DNA of 21,364 bases, from the NCBI GenBank assembly GCA_964344965.1, contig CAYFPJ010000020.1:1-21364 (forward strand), written 5' to 3'. This document shows, one piece after another, positions 14,185 to 20,241 of the stretch. This DNA comes from UM-FILTER-37-12 sp964344965. GTDB taxonomy: Bacteria; Patescibacteriota; Patescibacteriia; Magasanikbacterales; UBA922. Each line of letters starts with the position of its first letter. The first letter of the stretch is position 1. A model generated the notes under the pieces. That model was not told the origin of the DNA. It made no database searches and saw nothing but the letters and a program-made list of their open reading frames with translations. The translations under genes were made by a program, and so were the position numbers.

Positions 14185-14601
14185 ATGAAAAAAAAATCAC
14201 TGTTGGTGAAATTTGCTTGGGGGTATGGTATATCGCTTCTCATCATTGCCTCACTTCGATTCATCCCTGGAATCAGTGATGCTGAAGGACATCTCTTCGG
14301 ACTCTTCCATCTCGACTGGCTAGATGACATCCTTCACACCATCACTGGTATCTGGGGTATCTACGCAGCTTGGAAAGGAAAAGTACAATGCATTACATAT
14401 TTCAAAGGCATGGGATTTCTCTACACACCAGATGCCATCATTGGGCTTCTCTATGGGCAAAACCCCTTACATATTGGATTTTGGATTGGAGAGCCACTCT
14501 ATGGCACACTCATAGAGCGGATCATGATCAATGGTCCACACTTTGCCGGCGGAGCACTAGCTCTCTACCTCGCTTACGTCCTTGGTAAACGTCTAGAATA
14601 G
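14185..14601 (+). CDS. DUF4383-like small membrane protein
   Basis: A 138-residue membrane protein with about four spans: residues 10-28, 46-62 (downstream of GLFHLDWLDDILHTITGIWGI), 74-92 and 115-134. The HLDWLDDILHTITGIWGIYAA stretch resembles the DUF4383 core, in which a D/N-x-L-H-N/D-x-x-H motif lies at the start of a span. Function unknown. The gene begins right after repeat B copy 2, so its promoter may lie in or next to that repeat. Its last 9 bases overlap the end of the convergent minus-strand methyltransferase-like gene; no separate terminator is visible between them. Confidence 0.65.
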   Translation: MKKKSLLVKFAWGYGISLLIIASLRFIPGISDAEGHLFGLFHLDWLDDILHTITGIWGIYAAWKGKVQCITYFKGMGFLYTPDAIIGLLYGQNPLHIGFWIGEPLYGTLIERIMINGPHFAGGALALYLAYVLGKRLE

Positions 14602-15150
14602 ACGCGGAACACGCTTCATGTAGTCAGCATACTTTTTGTTTTGAGAGGCTAGCAGCCTCTCTTCTTTTTTGGCCTTTTTTCTCAAAATATACCAGTAGGC
14701 GATGGTAAGAATACTGACAGATGGGTTGAACATCAGAAACACGCCGAGGAAAAATAACATCCGACCAATGTAAATAGGATGACGTGAATAGCGGAACAAT
14801 CCAGTGTCGAGGATATCTCCAGAGTGGGCAGTATAGGTGACAGGTGTCCAATAGCGACGTAGTTGCATTCGACCGATGAATGCAACGAGTAATCCTACTG
14901 CCGCAAATACAAAACCAAGTACGTAGAGATAAAATGTGCTTGGATTTGTATTGAAGATGAAAAGGTGTCCAAAAAGAATCAAGTAGAAGATGATCAAGAC
15001 AATAGTATCACCACTAGATTTGGTATCTTTGAAAAAAAACTTACGATATGATCCTCCAGCCTTAAGTTTTGGTAAGAAAACAAAAAGCATGAAGCCAATG
15101 AAGGTGGCTAGGGCGAAAATTTGGGTGATGTATAGGAGAGTGTGTTCCAT
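14593..15150 (-). CDS. Isoprenylcysteine carboxyl methyltransferase / PEMT-like membrane protein
   Basis: A 185-residue protein from the ATG at 15150 (MEHTLLYIT); the longer frame from 15210 would run into the upstream gene and adds a Cys-containing lead atypical of the family. About five hydrophobic spans. The C-terminal part carries the family pattern: GLFRYSRHPIYIGRMLFFLGVFLMF, then KKAKKEERLLASQNKKYADYMKRVPRLF, where RHPxYxG and the EE(R/x)xL...Y..Y..VPR residues form the S-adenosylmethionine and phospholipid/isoprenoid site. It probably methylates a membrane lipid or thiol; the substrate is unknown. It lies 13 bases after the PQ-loop-like gene, so both are likely co-transcribed. Confidence 0.82.
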   Translation of the reverse strand: MEHTLLYITQIFALATFIGFMLFVFLPKLKAGGSYRKFFFKDTKSSGDTIVLIIFYLILFGHLFIFNTNPSTFYLYVLGFVFAAVGLLVAFIGRMQLRRYWTPVTYTAHSGDILDTGLFRYSRHPIYIGRMLFFLGVFLMFNPSVSILTIAYWYILRKKAKKEERLLASQNKKYADYMKRVPRLF

Positions 15151-15163
15151 ATGTTTATAATAA

Positions 15164-15763
15164 TTACAACCACTTGGACAAAGCAAAAATTCTTTTTCTA
15201 TATATTTCAAAAATAAGTATAATATTTTGGATTATTAAGTAGATAATAAAAACATAATTTTCTATACTCCAAACATCAATCATCAGTGGTACAATCAAAA
15301 GTAGGCTAAATAAAAAAGCGATATAAGTCGACCCAGTTTCAGTTTCTGGGAACAACCAAGCTTTTTTCATAGTTGGTAAAGTGGCAAAGGCATCTGCGAC
15401 AATAGTCAAAATAAGCGCTTCAATAGGAGAATCAAACATAAGCCAAACAGCTAAGGCCACGAAAGATGTCACCCCGCAAGCAAAATCAAAAAAAGTTAAT
15501 TTCCAATAACTTTTTTTGTTGACAAAAGAAACTAGAAATACCACAAGTGGTAAAAAGCCAGCCAGAAAAGTCCTGAATGTCGTCCACGGATCAGCACTGG
15601 CTGATATAGCAGCTCCGGTTGCAATAAGGGGAGCCAGTGCCCACATCGACCATGACACTCTATTTGGTTTGGTTTTTCCTTTGATGGTATCTCTAATGTA
15701 GATAGATGTCCCGCAAATAGTCATGAGGAAGCTGATGATGGCTAGGACGTGAGTATAATTCAT
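15164..15763 (-). CDS. PQ-loop-like membrane protein, unknown function
   Basis: A 199-residue protein with six to seven hydrophobic spans. Two stretches look like related units: IRDTIKGKTKPNRVSWSMWA (about 23-42) and ATLPTMKKAWLFPETETGS (about 126-144). Each follows a short polar loop and is followed by a hydrophobic pair, as in PQ-loop/SWEET-like transporters made of two three-helix repeats. The proline-glutamine pair itself is not conserved, so the assignment is tentative. A TATAAT at 15777-15772 lies 8 bases before the ATG, so the message may be leaderless. It forms a likely two-gene operon with the methyltransferase-like gene. Confidence 0.6.
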   Translation of the reverse strand: MNYTHVLAIISFLMTICGTSIYIRDTIKGKTKPNRVSWSMWALAPLIATGAAISASADPWTTFRTFLAGFLPLVVFLVSFVNKKSYWKLTFFDFACGVTSFVALAVWLMFDSPIEALILTIVADAFATLPTMKKAWLFPETETGSTYIAFLFSLLLIVPLMIDVWSIENYVFIIYLIIQNIILIFEIYRKRIFALSKWL

Positions 15764-15799
15764 AGATATTAATTATACAAAAAAAAATCCTAACATGAA

Positions 15800-15985
15800 A
15801 GTTTGGATCTTGAATTGCTCCCAGACTTGGATTCCCGTCTCCGCTCTTGTTTCACAGAGCTGCGAACGGGTAGACTTCTCATTTCTTTTTGATTTAAGTA
15901 GATGATGATTGTGTGTGCTTGCTCGACGAAGCGTAGCGAAGCCTGAGCTCCCACATTGGGACGAGTTTAGAACTTTTTTGGCTGG
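15800..15985. other. Gene-free structured stretch
   Basis: Within the 295-base gap, CCCGT...CGC...TCT pairs imperfectly with AGAGC.GCG.ACGGG (about 15825-15869), and GAGCTCCCA-CAT-TGGGACGAG gives a second small stem (about 15947-15967). GACGAAGCGTAGCGAAGC resembles fragments of dispersed repeats. No ORF or tRNA fold is seen; it is possibly a decayed repeat or a structured RNA. Confidence 0.3.
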
Positions 15986-16014
15986 GTTAAGTACAGTTTC
16001 TTAGTGTAAACGAC

Positions 16015-16038
16015 AAAAGACCGCCTACACGGTCTTTT
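16015..16038 (-). terminator. Intrinsic terminator after hsp20
   Basis: AAAAGACCG and CGGTCTTTT form a perfect 9-bp stem with a 6-nt loop, 20 bases beyond the hsp20 stop. The stem's own A and T runs give T-tracts on both strands, so it may act bidirectionally. Confidence 0.78.
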
Positions 16039-16058
16039 ATCACCTTCACAAATCGGTA

Positions 16059-16541
16059 TTACTCACCTACAACACTAATTTTCTTCTTTTGTGCCTCAGG
16101 CTTCTTTGGGACGGTGATTCGAATGACACCGTTCTTTACTTTCGCCTCGATGTTGTCGAGATCTGCCCCGCGTGGGAGCTCAAACGCTCGTCTGAAGTCT
16201 CCCACTCGACACTCAGATCGATACCATGTATCTCCATCTTCCTCCTTTTCCTCTTCGAGGTGTCCAGACAGGATCAGTGTGCTGCCGTCTACTTCTAGAC
16301 TAATATCGTTCTCAGATACACCAGGCAAATTTGCCTTAATGTGGTATCCATCCTTCGTTTCCTTTATGTCGACAGATGGTGTCCAGACTTGCATCTGTCT
16401 GTCCATCGCTCGTGTCATATCATCGAGAATGGACAATGGTCGAAAGAAACCTTCATCGAAGAAGCGATTCATGAGTGTTGGTAATTGGGTGTTATCTACA
16501 CTTGATAACTCATTGGTTTTCCTTGTAACTGGTAATTTCAT
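16059..16541 (-). CDS. hsp20: Small heat-shock protein, Hsp20/alpha-crystallin family
   Basis: A 160-residue ATP-independent holdase chaperone. The N-terminal arm (1-54) includes PTLMNRFFDEGFFRPLSILDDM. The alpha-crystallin domain spans about 55-145: VDIKETKDGYHIKANLPGV, then DISLEVDGSTLILSGHLEEE, and the signature AKVKNGVIRITVPK. The C-terminal KISVVGE supplies the I-x-V anchor used for oligomer assembly. It binds unfolding proteins in the cytosol until other chaperones refold them. A terminator follows the gene. The 259-base upstream gap contains an unusual TTGACAC/GTGTCAA inverted repeat, but no canonical CIRCE site. It lies at the downstream end of a stress-gene block with htrA and a psiE-like gene. 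Confidence 0.93.
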   Translation of the reverse strand: MKLPVTRKTNELSSVDNTQLPTLMNRFFDEGFFRPLSILDDMTRAMDRQMQVWTPSVDIKETKDGYHIKANLPGVSENDISLEVDGSTLILSGHLEEEKEEDGDTWYRSECRVGDFRRAFELPRGADLDNIEAKVKNGVIRITVPKKPEAQKKKISVVGE

Positions 16542-16612
16542 ATGGGTAATAATTTAATGAATAAATAATACTTTTGTAATATGTTACACCGTCATGATGT
16601 ACCGCACACATC

Positions 16613-16651
16613 TTGACACTCTTGTACAGAAAGTGAACAAGATGGTGTCAA
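16613..16651. promoter_or_regulatory. Nested inverted repeat upstream of hsp20
   Basis: TTGACAC and GTGTCAA are outer arms 25 bases apart; nested inside, CTTGT pairs with ACAAG. Each outer arm is also a consensus -35 hexamer on one strand. On the minus strand TTGACA is followed after 17 bases by TGTACA, a weak -10. About 72 bases separate it from the hsp20 ATG. It is a candidate operator; the rest of the 16542-16800 gap has only short palindromes such as TGTAATATGTTACA at 16575-16588. Confidence 0.5.
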
Positions 16652-16800
16652 ATAATCATGTGATAATTCCTATGTGTCATGCTCACGTGCTGTGTACCAT
16701 CGAAGCCATTTTTGGTGCTTATGAATAATTGACTGGCACACTGGCACATGATGTGTATCCATTGTATACATATGCGCCGGGTTAAGAGTAATACACTATT

Positions 16801-17223
16801 CTATAGTTCGAATTCAGAAGACTCACGCTCTTTCTCATCAATCTCAGTTATCTTCTCATAATAAAGCAGATACAGAATTAAGTTCCCTAGACTAAACACT
16901 CCAAAGAGCGTATTGGTAGCCAAACTCTGGTTGCCGACTGCAAATATGAGCTCCATCGCTGGGGCAATGATCGCAATCTCCATAACGTACTTTATACTAA
17001 TGTGGTGCTTTCGATAGTAAAATATAAGTACACGGTACGCCTTAATAAGAATAATGATAAGAACTATGTCATGGAGCATCTTGCTCACATTGAACTCAAC
17101 AAGATCGAGTACAAGTTGCACCACGTTCACACCAGTAAACAACAGCAGTACAATGAGTGTGATAAATACAAACCCAGAAATTATTTTATTGGTTAGCAAT
17201 GTAATGTTTTTCGTCATGTCCAT
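16801..17223 (-). CDS. PsiE-like (phosphate-starvation-inducible E family) membrane protein
   Basis: A 140-residue protein with four hydrophobic spans, at about 13-35, 50-67, 80-96 and 102-120. The block MLHDIVLIIILIKAYRVLIFYYRKHHISIKYVMEIAIIAPAMELIF (about 46-92) follows the PsiE family layout: D..V..II..K.YR, then S..Y..EIAIIA. The biochemical role of PsiE is unknown; in E. coli it is induced by phosphate starvation. The start may be here or 6 bases later at 17217; AGGG is 9 bases before the second ATG, which is better spacing. The gene begins 11 bases after htrA ends and is very likely co-transcribed with it, linking it to envelope or heat stress. The acidic C-terminus (DEKERESSEFEL) faces the cytosol by inference. 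Confidence 0.78.
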   Translation of the reverse strand: MDMTKNITLLTNKIISGFVFITLIVLLLFTGVNVVQLVLDLVEFNVSKMLHDIVLIIILIKAYRVLIFYYRKHHISIKYVMEIAIIAPAMELIFAVGNQSLATNTLFGVFSLGNLILYLLYYEKITEIDEKERESSEFEL

Positions 17224-17234
17224 ATGCCCTGCGT

Positions 17235-18545
17235 TTAATTTGTACCAAGTGTTACTTCTACCTCTTTCTCATCTCCCTTATGGTATATTCGAAGCGTTAC
17301 TTTTTCGTCGGGTTTGTGCGTTGCAATAATGTCCGACAACGTATTTCTTAGGGTGATCTTCTCTCCTTCTATGTCTAGTATAATGTCGTTTTCTACAATA
17401 CCAGCCTTATCTGCAGGTGAGCCCGGAACCACAGCAAGATCTTGAAATGTATCTCCTCTGAGCACGAGTGCACCATAGTCGTATGGAAGGTTATTTTCCT
17501 CTTGGAGCAATTCATCCAACAGTACATACCGTACTCCTAAAAATGCTCGCTTTTCTTTTTCAATCGTGCCTGTATCACGTGCTTGCTCAAAGGCATCCTT
17601 TGCCTCTCTCGCTGGAATGGCAAATCCAATATTCTCTGCACTTGCCATAGCAACATTTACACCAATCACATTTCCTTCTATATCGAGCATGGGGCCACCA
17701 GAATTCCCTGGGTTAATCGCCGCATCGCTTTGAATAAGATTGCTCAGGCGCTCTGATCTACGACTGAAGAGGCTTCCTGCAGTAATACTTCTCGAAAGAC
17801 CCGAAATCACTCCTTTGCTCACCGTATTATCAAATTCTCCAAGTGCATATCCGATGGTAATTGCCGTTTGTCCTACCTCTAGTGAATCTGAATCACCAAA
17901 CTCTAGGTATGGCATATCCTCAAGCGCTACTTTGAGTACGGCAAGGTCACTGTCTGGGTCGAGCGCAAGCACCGTTGCAGGGACTTTTTCTCCACGACGC
18001 TCTTCATCGTTGAGGTACACAGTATACTCAGCATCTTCATCTTCGACCACATGCTTATTGGTCACAATATACCCGTCAGAGGAAACAAAGAACCCAGTCC
18101 CTGCGCCTATTCTTCTTTTTTCTGTTCCATTTTGTCTTAGTTCAGGAATACGAAAGTTGAAGAATTGCTCAAACTCTGGCGGTAAATCCGGAAATGGACT
18201 TCGATAGTATGTTTCAAATGTTGGCACCTCGGTTGAGGCAACAATACTTACCACTGCAGGGGACGCTTTTTTGACGACTTCGACGACCTGAGACTGCTCA
18301 TCAACTATTTTTACTGGCTGAATATGTTGCTCTGGTTTCTTTGTAAACACTTCTTGCCATTTTGATATAAAGCCGATGTCCTCACTAGCATTAAATGCTT
18401 TCACTTTTGTCATACCCCAAGATAATGCATGTGAGCTAGTATGGATGACGCTTCCACCAACAATTGCTGAGACGAGCACAATGATTGCAAGTGACTTTTT
18501 AGTAAACGATAGTTTTGTGTTTTTTGTTTGTTTTTCCATATGCAT
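17235..18545 (-). CDS. htrA: HtrA/DegP-type serine protease with PDZ domain
   Basis: A 436-residue membrane-anchored protease. Residues 17-36 form an N-terminal anchor, so the catalytic part lies outside the cytoplasmic membrane. The trypsin-like domain (about 85-325) has the triad His165 (VTNKHVV), Asp200 (DPDSDLAVLKV) and Ser282 (NPGNSGGPM), plus the GAGTGF start. One PDZ domain follows (about 335-432): FLGVRYV, GSPADKAGIVENDIILDIEG, LRIYHKGDEKEVEVTL. It degrades or refolds damaged envelope proteins. The ATG at 18545 has AGGGA 8 bases upstream; ATG 18539 is the alternative. A promoter with a CIRCE operator and a leader with two competing hairpins precede it, and a psiE-like gene follows after 11 bases. 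Confidence 0.95.
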   Translation of the reverse strand: MHMEKQTKNTKLSFTKKSLAIIVLVSAIVGGSVIHTSSHALSWGMTKVKAFNASEDIGFISKWQEVFTKKPEQHIQPVKIVDEQSQVVEVVKKASPAVVSIVASTEVPTFETYYRSPFPDLPPEFEQFFNFRIPELRQNGTEKRRIGAGTGFFVSSDGYIVTNKHVVEDEDAEYTVYLNDEERRGEKVPATVLALDPDSDLAVLKVALEDMPYLEFGDSDSLEVGQTAITIGYALGEFDNTVSKGVISGLSRSITAGSLFSRRSERLSNLIQSDAAINPGNSGGPMLDIEGNVIGVNVAMASAENIGFAIPAREAKDAFEQARDTGTIEKEKRAFLGVRYVLLDELLQEENNLPYDYGALVLRGDTFQDLAVVPGSPADKAGIVENDIILDIEGEKITLRNTLSDIIATHKPDEKVTLRIYHKGDEKEVEVTLGTN

Positions 18546-18584
18546 AAAAAAATTCCCTGTTGCAGGGAATAGTGGCTCCCTGCA
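18546..18584 (-). promoter_or_regulatory. htrA leader with two mutually exclusive hairpins
   Basis: Reading the minus strand, TGCAGGGA (18584-18577) pairs perfectly with TCCCTGCA (18568-18561). Alternatively ATTCCCTG (18570-18563 region, overlapping that arm) pairs perfectly with CAGGGAAT (18559-18552) through a CAA loop, followed by TTTTTT. The second form hides the AGGGA ribosome site 8 bases from the ATG and also resembles an intrinsic terminator. CATATGCA just upstream (18589-18582) is complementary to TGCATATG over the start codon (18544-18537). Confidence 0.65.
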
Positions 18585-18611
18585 TATGATGAATATAAAG
18601 GAAGGTTGCTA

Positions 18612-18638
18612 TTAGCACTCTCTATTATAGAGTGATAA
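18612..18638. promoter_or_regulatory. CIRCE operator (HrcA binding site) of htrA
   Basis: TTAGCACTC, 9 bases, GAGTGATAA: one mismatch to the CIRCE consensus TTAGCACTC-N9-GAGTGCTAA, with exact spacing. It covers the -10 box of the htrA promoter, the usual position for HrcA repression. No hrcA gene is in the window. Confidence 0.88.
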
Positions 18639-18652
18639 GTTTTAGTAGTCAA
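18624..18652 (-). promoter_or_regulatory. htrA promoter
   Basis: On the minus strand, TTGACT (18652-18647), a 17-base spacer and a consensus TATAAT (18629-18624). The expected start near 18617 gives a leader of about 72 nt that contains the competing hairpins. Confidence 0.85.
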
Positions 18653-18687
18653 GAGATTGTTGTGGATATTTCTATTTTGTAATACGC

Positions 18688-18720
18688 AAAATGCTCTTTT
18701 TTATTTCAATAAAGCATTTT
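18688..18720 (-). terminator. Hairpin, probable second terminator before the htrA promoter
   Basis: AAAATGCT and AGCATTTT arms extend by three A-T pairs across one bulged base, with a 12-nt loop. The T-run on the minus strand is short (TTTTGCG). It may back up the stronger hairpin at 18753-18785. Confidence 0.45.
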
Positions 18721-18752
18721 TGTGCTTTGCTTTCATGATATCAGCCTGATAG

Positions 18753-18785
18753 AAAAAGACAATCCACAAATAGATTGCCTTTTCT
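18753..18785 (-). terminator. Intrinsic terminator after the DUF5667 gene
   Basis: On the minus strand, GGCAATC and GATTGTC form a 7-bp stem (one G-T pair) with an 8-nt loop, followed by TTTTTC. It lies about 45 bases after the DUF5667 stop and separates the sigma operon from the htrA promoter. Confidence 0.65.
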
Positions 18786-18827
18786 ATTTCAAGTAGCACT
18801 AAGCAACTACTTCTTGACAAAATCAAT

Positions 18828-19694
18828 TTACAGTCCGACGTTTACTTCACCATCGACATTGCTGTCTACTTCGACTGATCCGATCTCAGACCCAATAGTT
18901 GATTCTAGATCATTCGTGACTTCTATTTCTATCTGTGTGTCACTCTCAGACGTTTCAGATGTCTCTTCCTTGGTGGTGTTTGGGGCAGCAGGCTCTTCTT
19001 CCTGTTCTGATGGTTCTTCCACCTGTGTATCTGAGGAAGTATTTTTGTCTGCGTCAGATGATACTGAAGTACTTCCTTGAGCACGTATGTTCAAGGCTCC
19101 CCCAAGCACATCTGAAGCCGAATGTACCACTCTTTCAACTCGAAGTTCTATCTGTGCAGCAGTATCGGCATCACCTCGTGATTTTAACGTAGCTGTCTTT
19201 TGCAGTGCACTATTGGCATGCGTTTCAATTCGCGTGCTGATGTCTGATTGTGCCTCAGCGGAAAGCTCACCTTTTGCCTTCAGGGCTTCTGCATCTGCAG
19301 CTCTTCGCTCTGCGAGCTTTGCCTGCAGTTTGGCTTTTGCTTCGGTAGACACTGCGAACGCGCTTTCTATATTTTCGTTCACGTGAATTTTTACTCCATA
19401 GAGGGCATCTCCTGGGAGTGCTGAATGAGCAGCGACAGTAGTTCCTCCAGAGAGTGCGATGACGAGCATCAATGCAACTTTTGCAAACATATGATTTCTA
19501 TTAAAGAATAATGATTCTCCTTGCTTTTGGCGCGCATGTATTCTATGACGAGTGGCGGTTGTAATTCTTACCGGCTTCATATGCATGTATGATGCCAATC
19601 TATCACGAATATGCTGTTTTTCCTCTCTATGTAGAGAAAATTCTCTATCCTCTTGCTTTAATTGTCTAATATATTTATTCATAGAGAATTTCAT
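18828..19694 (-). CDS. DUF5667 membrane protein, likely partner of the ECF sigma factor
   Basis: A 288-residue protein from the ATG at 19694 (MKFSMNKYIRQL), which lies one base after the sigma factor's stop in the -1 frame (TGAAATG). The longer ORF from 19748 only rereads sigma region 4 in another frame. Layout: a basic cytosolic N-terminus (1-67), a membrane span at 68-90 (AKVALMLVIALSGGTTVAA), then the DUF5667 hallmark SALPGDALYGVKIHVNENIESAF (91-113) and an Ala/Glu/Lys-rich helical region. Residues about 210-288 are low-complexity Ser/Thr/Glu, acidic and exposed outside. DUF5667 genes often follow sigma factors, so an anti-sigma or signal-sensing role is plausible but unproven. A terminator follows the gene. 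Confidence 0.82.
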   Translation of the reverse strand: MKFSMNKYIRQLKQEDREFSLHREEKQHIRDRLASYMHMKPVRITTATRHRIHARQKQGESLFFNRNHMFAKVALMLVIALSGGTTVAAHSALPGDALYGVKIHVNENIESAFAVSTEAKAKLQAKLAERRAADAEALKAKGELSAEAQSDISTRIETHANSALQKTATLKSRGDADTAAQIELRVERVVHSASDVLGGALNIRAQGSTSVSSDADKNTSSDTQVEEPSEQEEEPAAPNTTKEETSETSESDTQIEIEVTNDLESTIGSEIGSVEVDSNVDGEVNVGL

Positions 19695-19695
19695 T

Positions 19696-20201
19696 TCACA
19701 AGACGAAGAAACATTTTTTTGCTCTGTGTACTCGTACAGAAATGACATTTACTGGCTCCTCTAGAATTGCAGCTATCTCCTGTGGTGTCAACTCCTGCAA
19801 ATACCGTAGCTCAAAAGCAGTTTTGTATGGTTCGTCGAGTTCTGCTACCCGTGCCAGCAGTGCCTTCGCGTCTATCCAAGCGCCTATATCTGGTGTTTTT
19901 GCTTTTGCTATTGTATTTGTATCTTCTTCGAACTTTTCCAGAGATTCGTCTTTTTTTTCTTGTGTGTATCGATAATTAAGTTGGTTGCCGTCCTATATAC
20001 AAATGCACGGATATGCTTCACGACATTCCCCTTTGTCATGTATTCCCATGTTTTCATGAATGATTCCTGCATAATTTCTTTTGCTTTTTCTCTGTCGTAC
20101 ACTCGTCTCGCACAATACCGAAACACAGCATCAGCATGCGCATCATACACACGAAGAAATTCTTCTTCTGGTGCGCTATTTCTTTCTTGTGTGTCGGTCA
20201 T
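19696..20201 (-). CDS. ECF-type sigma-70 factor, read through a -1 frameshift
   Basis: Frame 0 from 20201 gives region 2 (EEFLRVYDAHADAVFRYCARRVYD, then QESFMKTWEYMTKGNVVKHIRAFVYRTATNLIID) and stops after 97 residues at 19908. The -1 frame continues without interruption from KKKK at 19950: DESLEKFEEDTNTIAKAK, then region 4 (ELDEPYKTAFELRYLQELTP, QEIAAILEEPVNVISVRVHR), ending at TGA 19698-19696. Joined, the protein is about 168 residues, normal for an ECF factor, and both halves are intact. The junction is an A8 run containing the heptamer A-AAA-AAG in phase. Options are programmed frameshifting, RNA polymerase slippage (A9 would restore the frame) or a base missed in sequencing. It should direct RNA polymerase to stress promoters under control of the adjacent DUF5667 protein. 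It begins 40 bases after fic. Confidence 0.85.
19950..19956 (-). other. A-AAA-AAG slippery heptamer in the sigma gene
   Basis: Minus-strand codons AAG AAA AAA AAG, with the heptamer in the 0 phase exactly as in E. coli dnaX. A -1 slip puts the next codon at GAC and joins sigma regions 2 and 4. I see no strong upstream Shine-Dalgarno-like stimulator or downstream stem. Confidence 0.6.
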
Positions 20202-20241
20202 GTTGGTATATGCTATGACGAATGAAAGTGATGATTCTTAC

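Noticed and set aside
16613..16651. Canonical CIRCE site for hsp20
   Set aside because: The spacing between half-sites is far over 9 bases and only one half resembles the consensus.
17740..18207. A 155-codon plus-strand Ser-rich ORF opposite htrA
   Set aside because: Antisense to the protease catalytic domain; its Ser/Pro-rich composition is typical of shadow frames.
18546..18570. Simple terminator of an upstream gene before htrA
   Set aside because: It lies inside the htrA leader, downstream of the htrA promoter, and its second arm contains the htrA ribosome site, so a purely upstream role does not fit.
19742..19975. Plus-strand ORFs of 70-77 codons over the sigma gene's second half
   Set aside because: The minus strand here encodes sigma region 4 in the -1 frame, which explains the open reading.
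19696..20201. Calling the sigma factor a pseudogene
   Set aside because: Both halves are undamaged, and the shift is at an A8 slippery site with exact junctions to the next gene; decay would be expected to leave more lesions.
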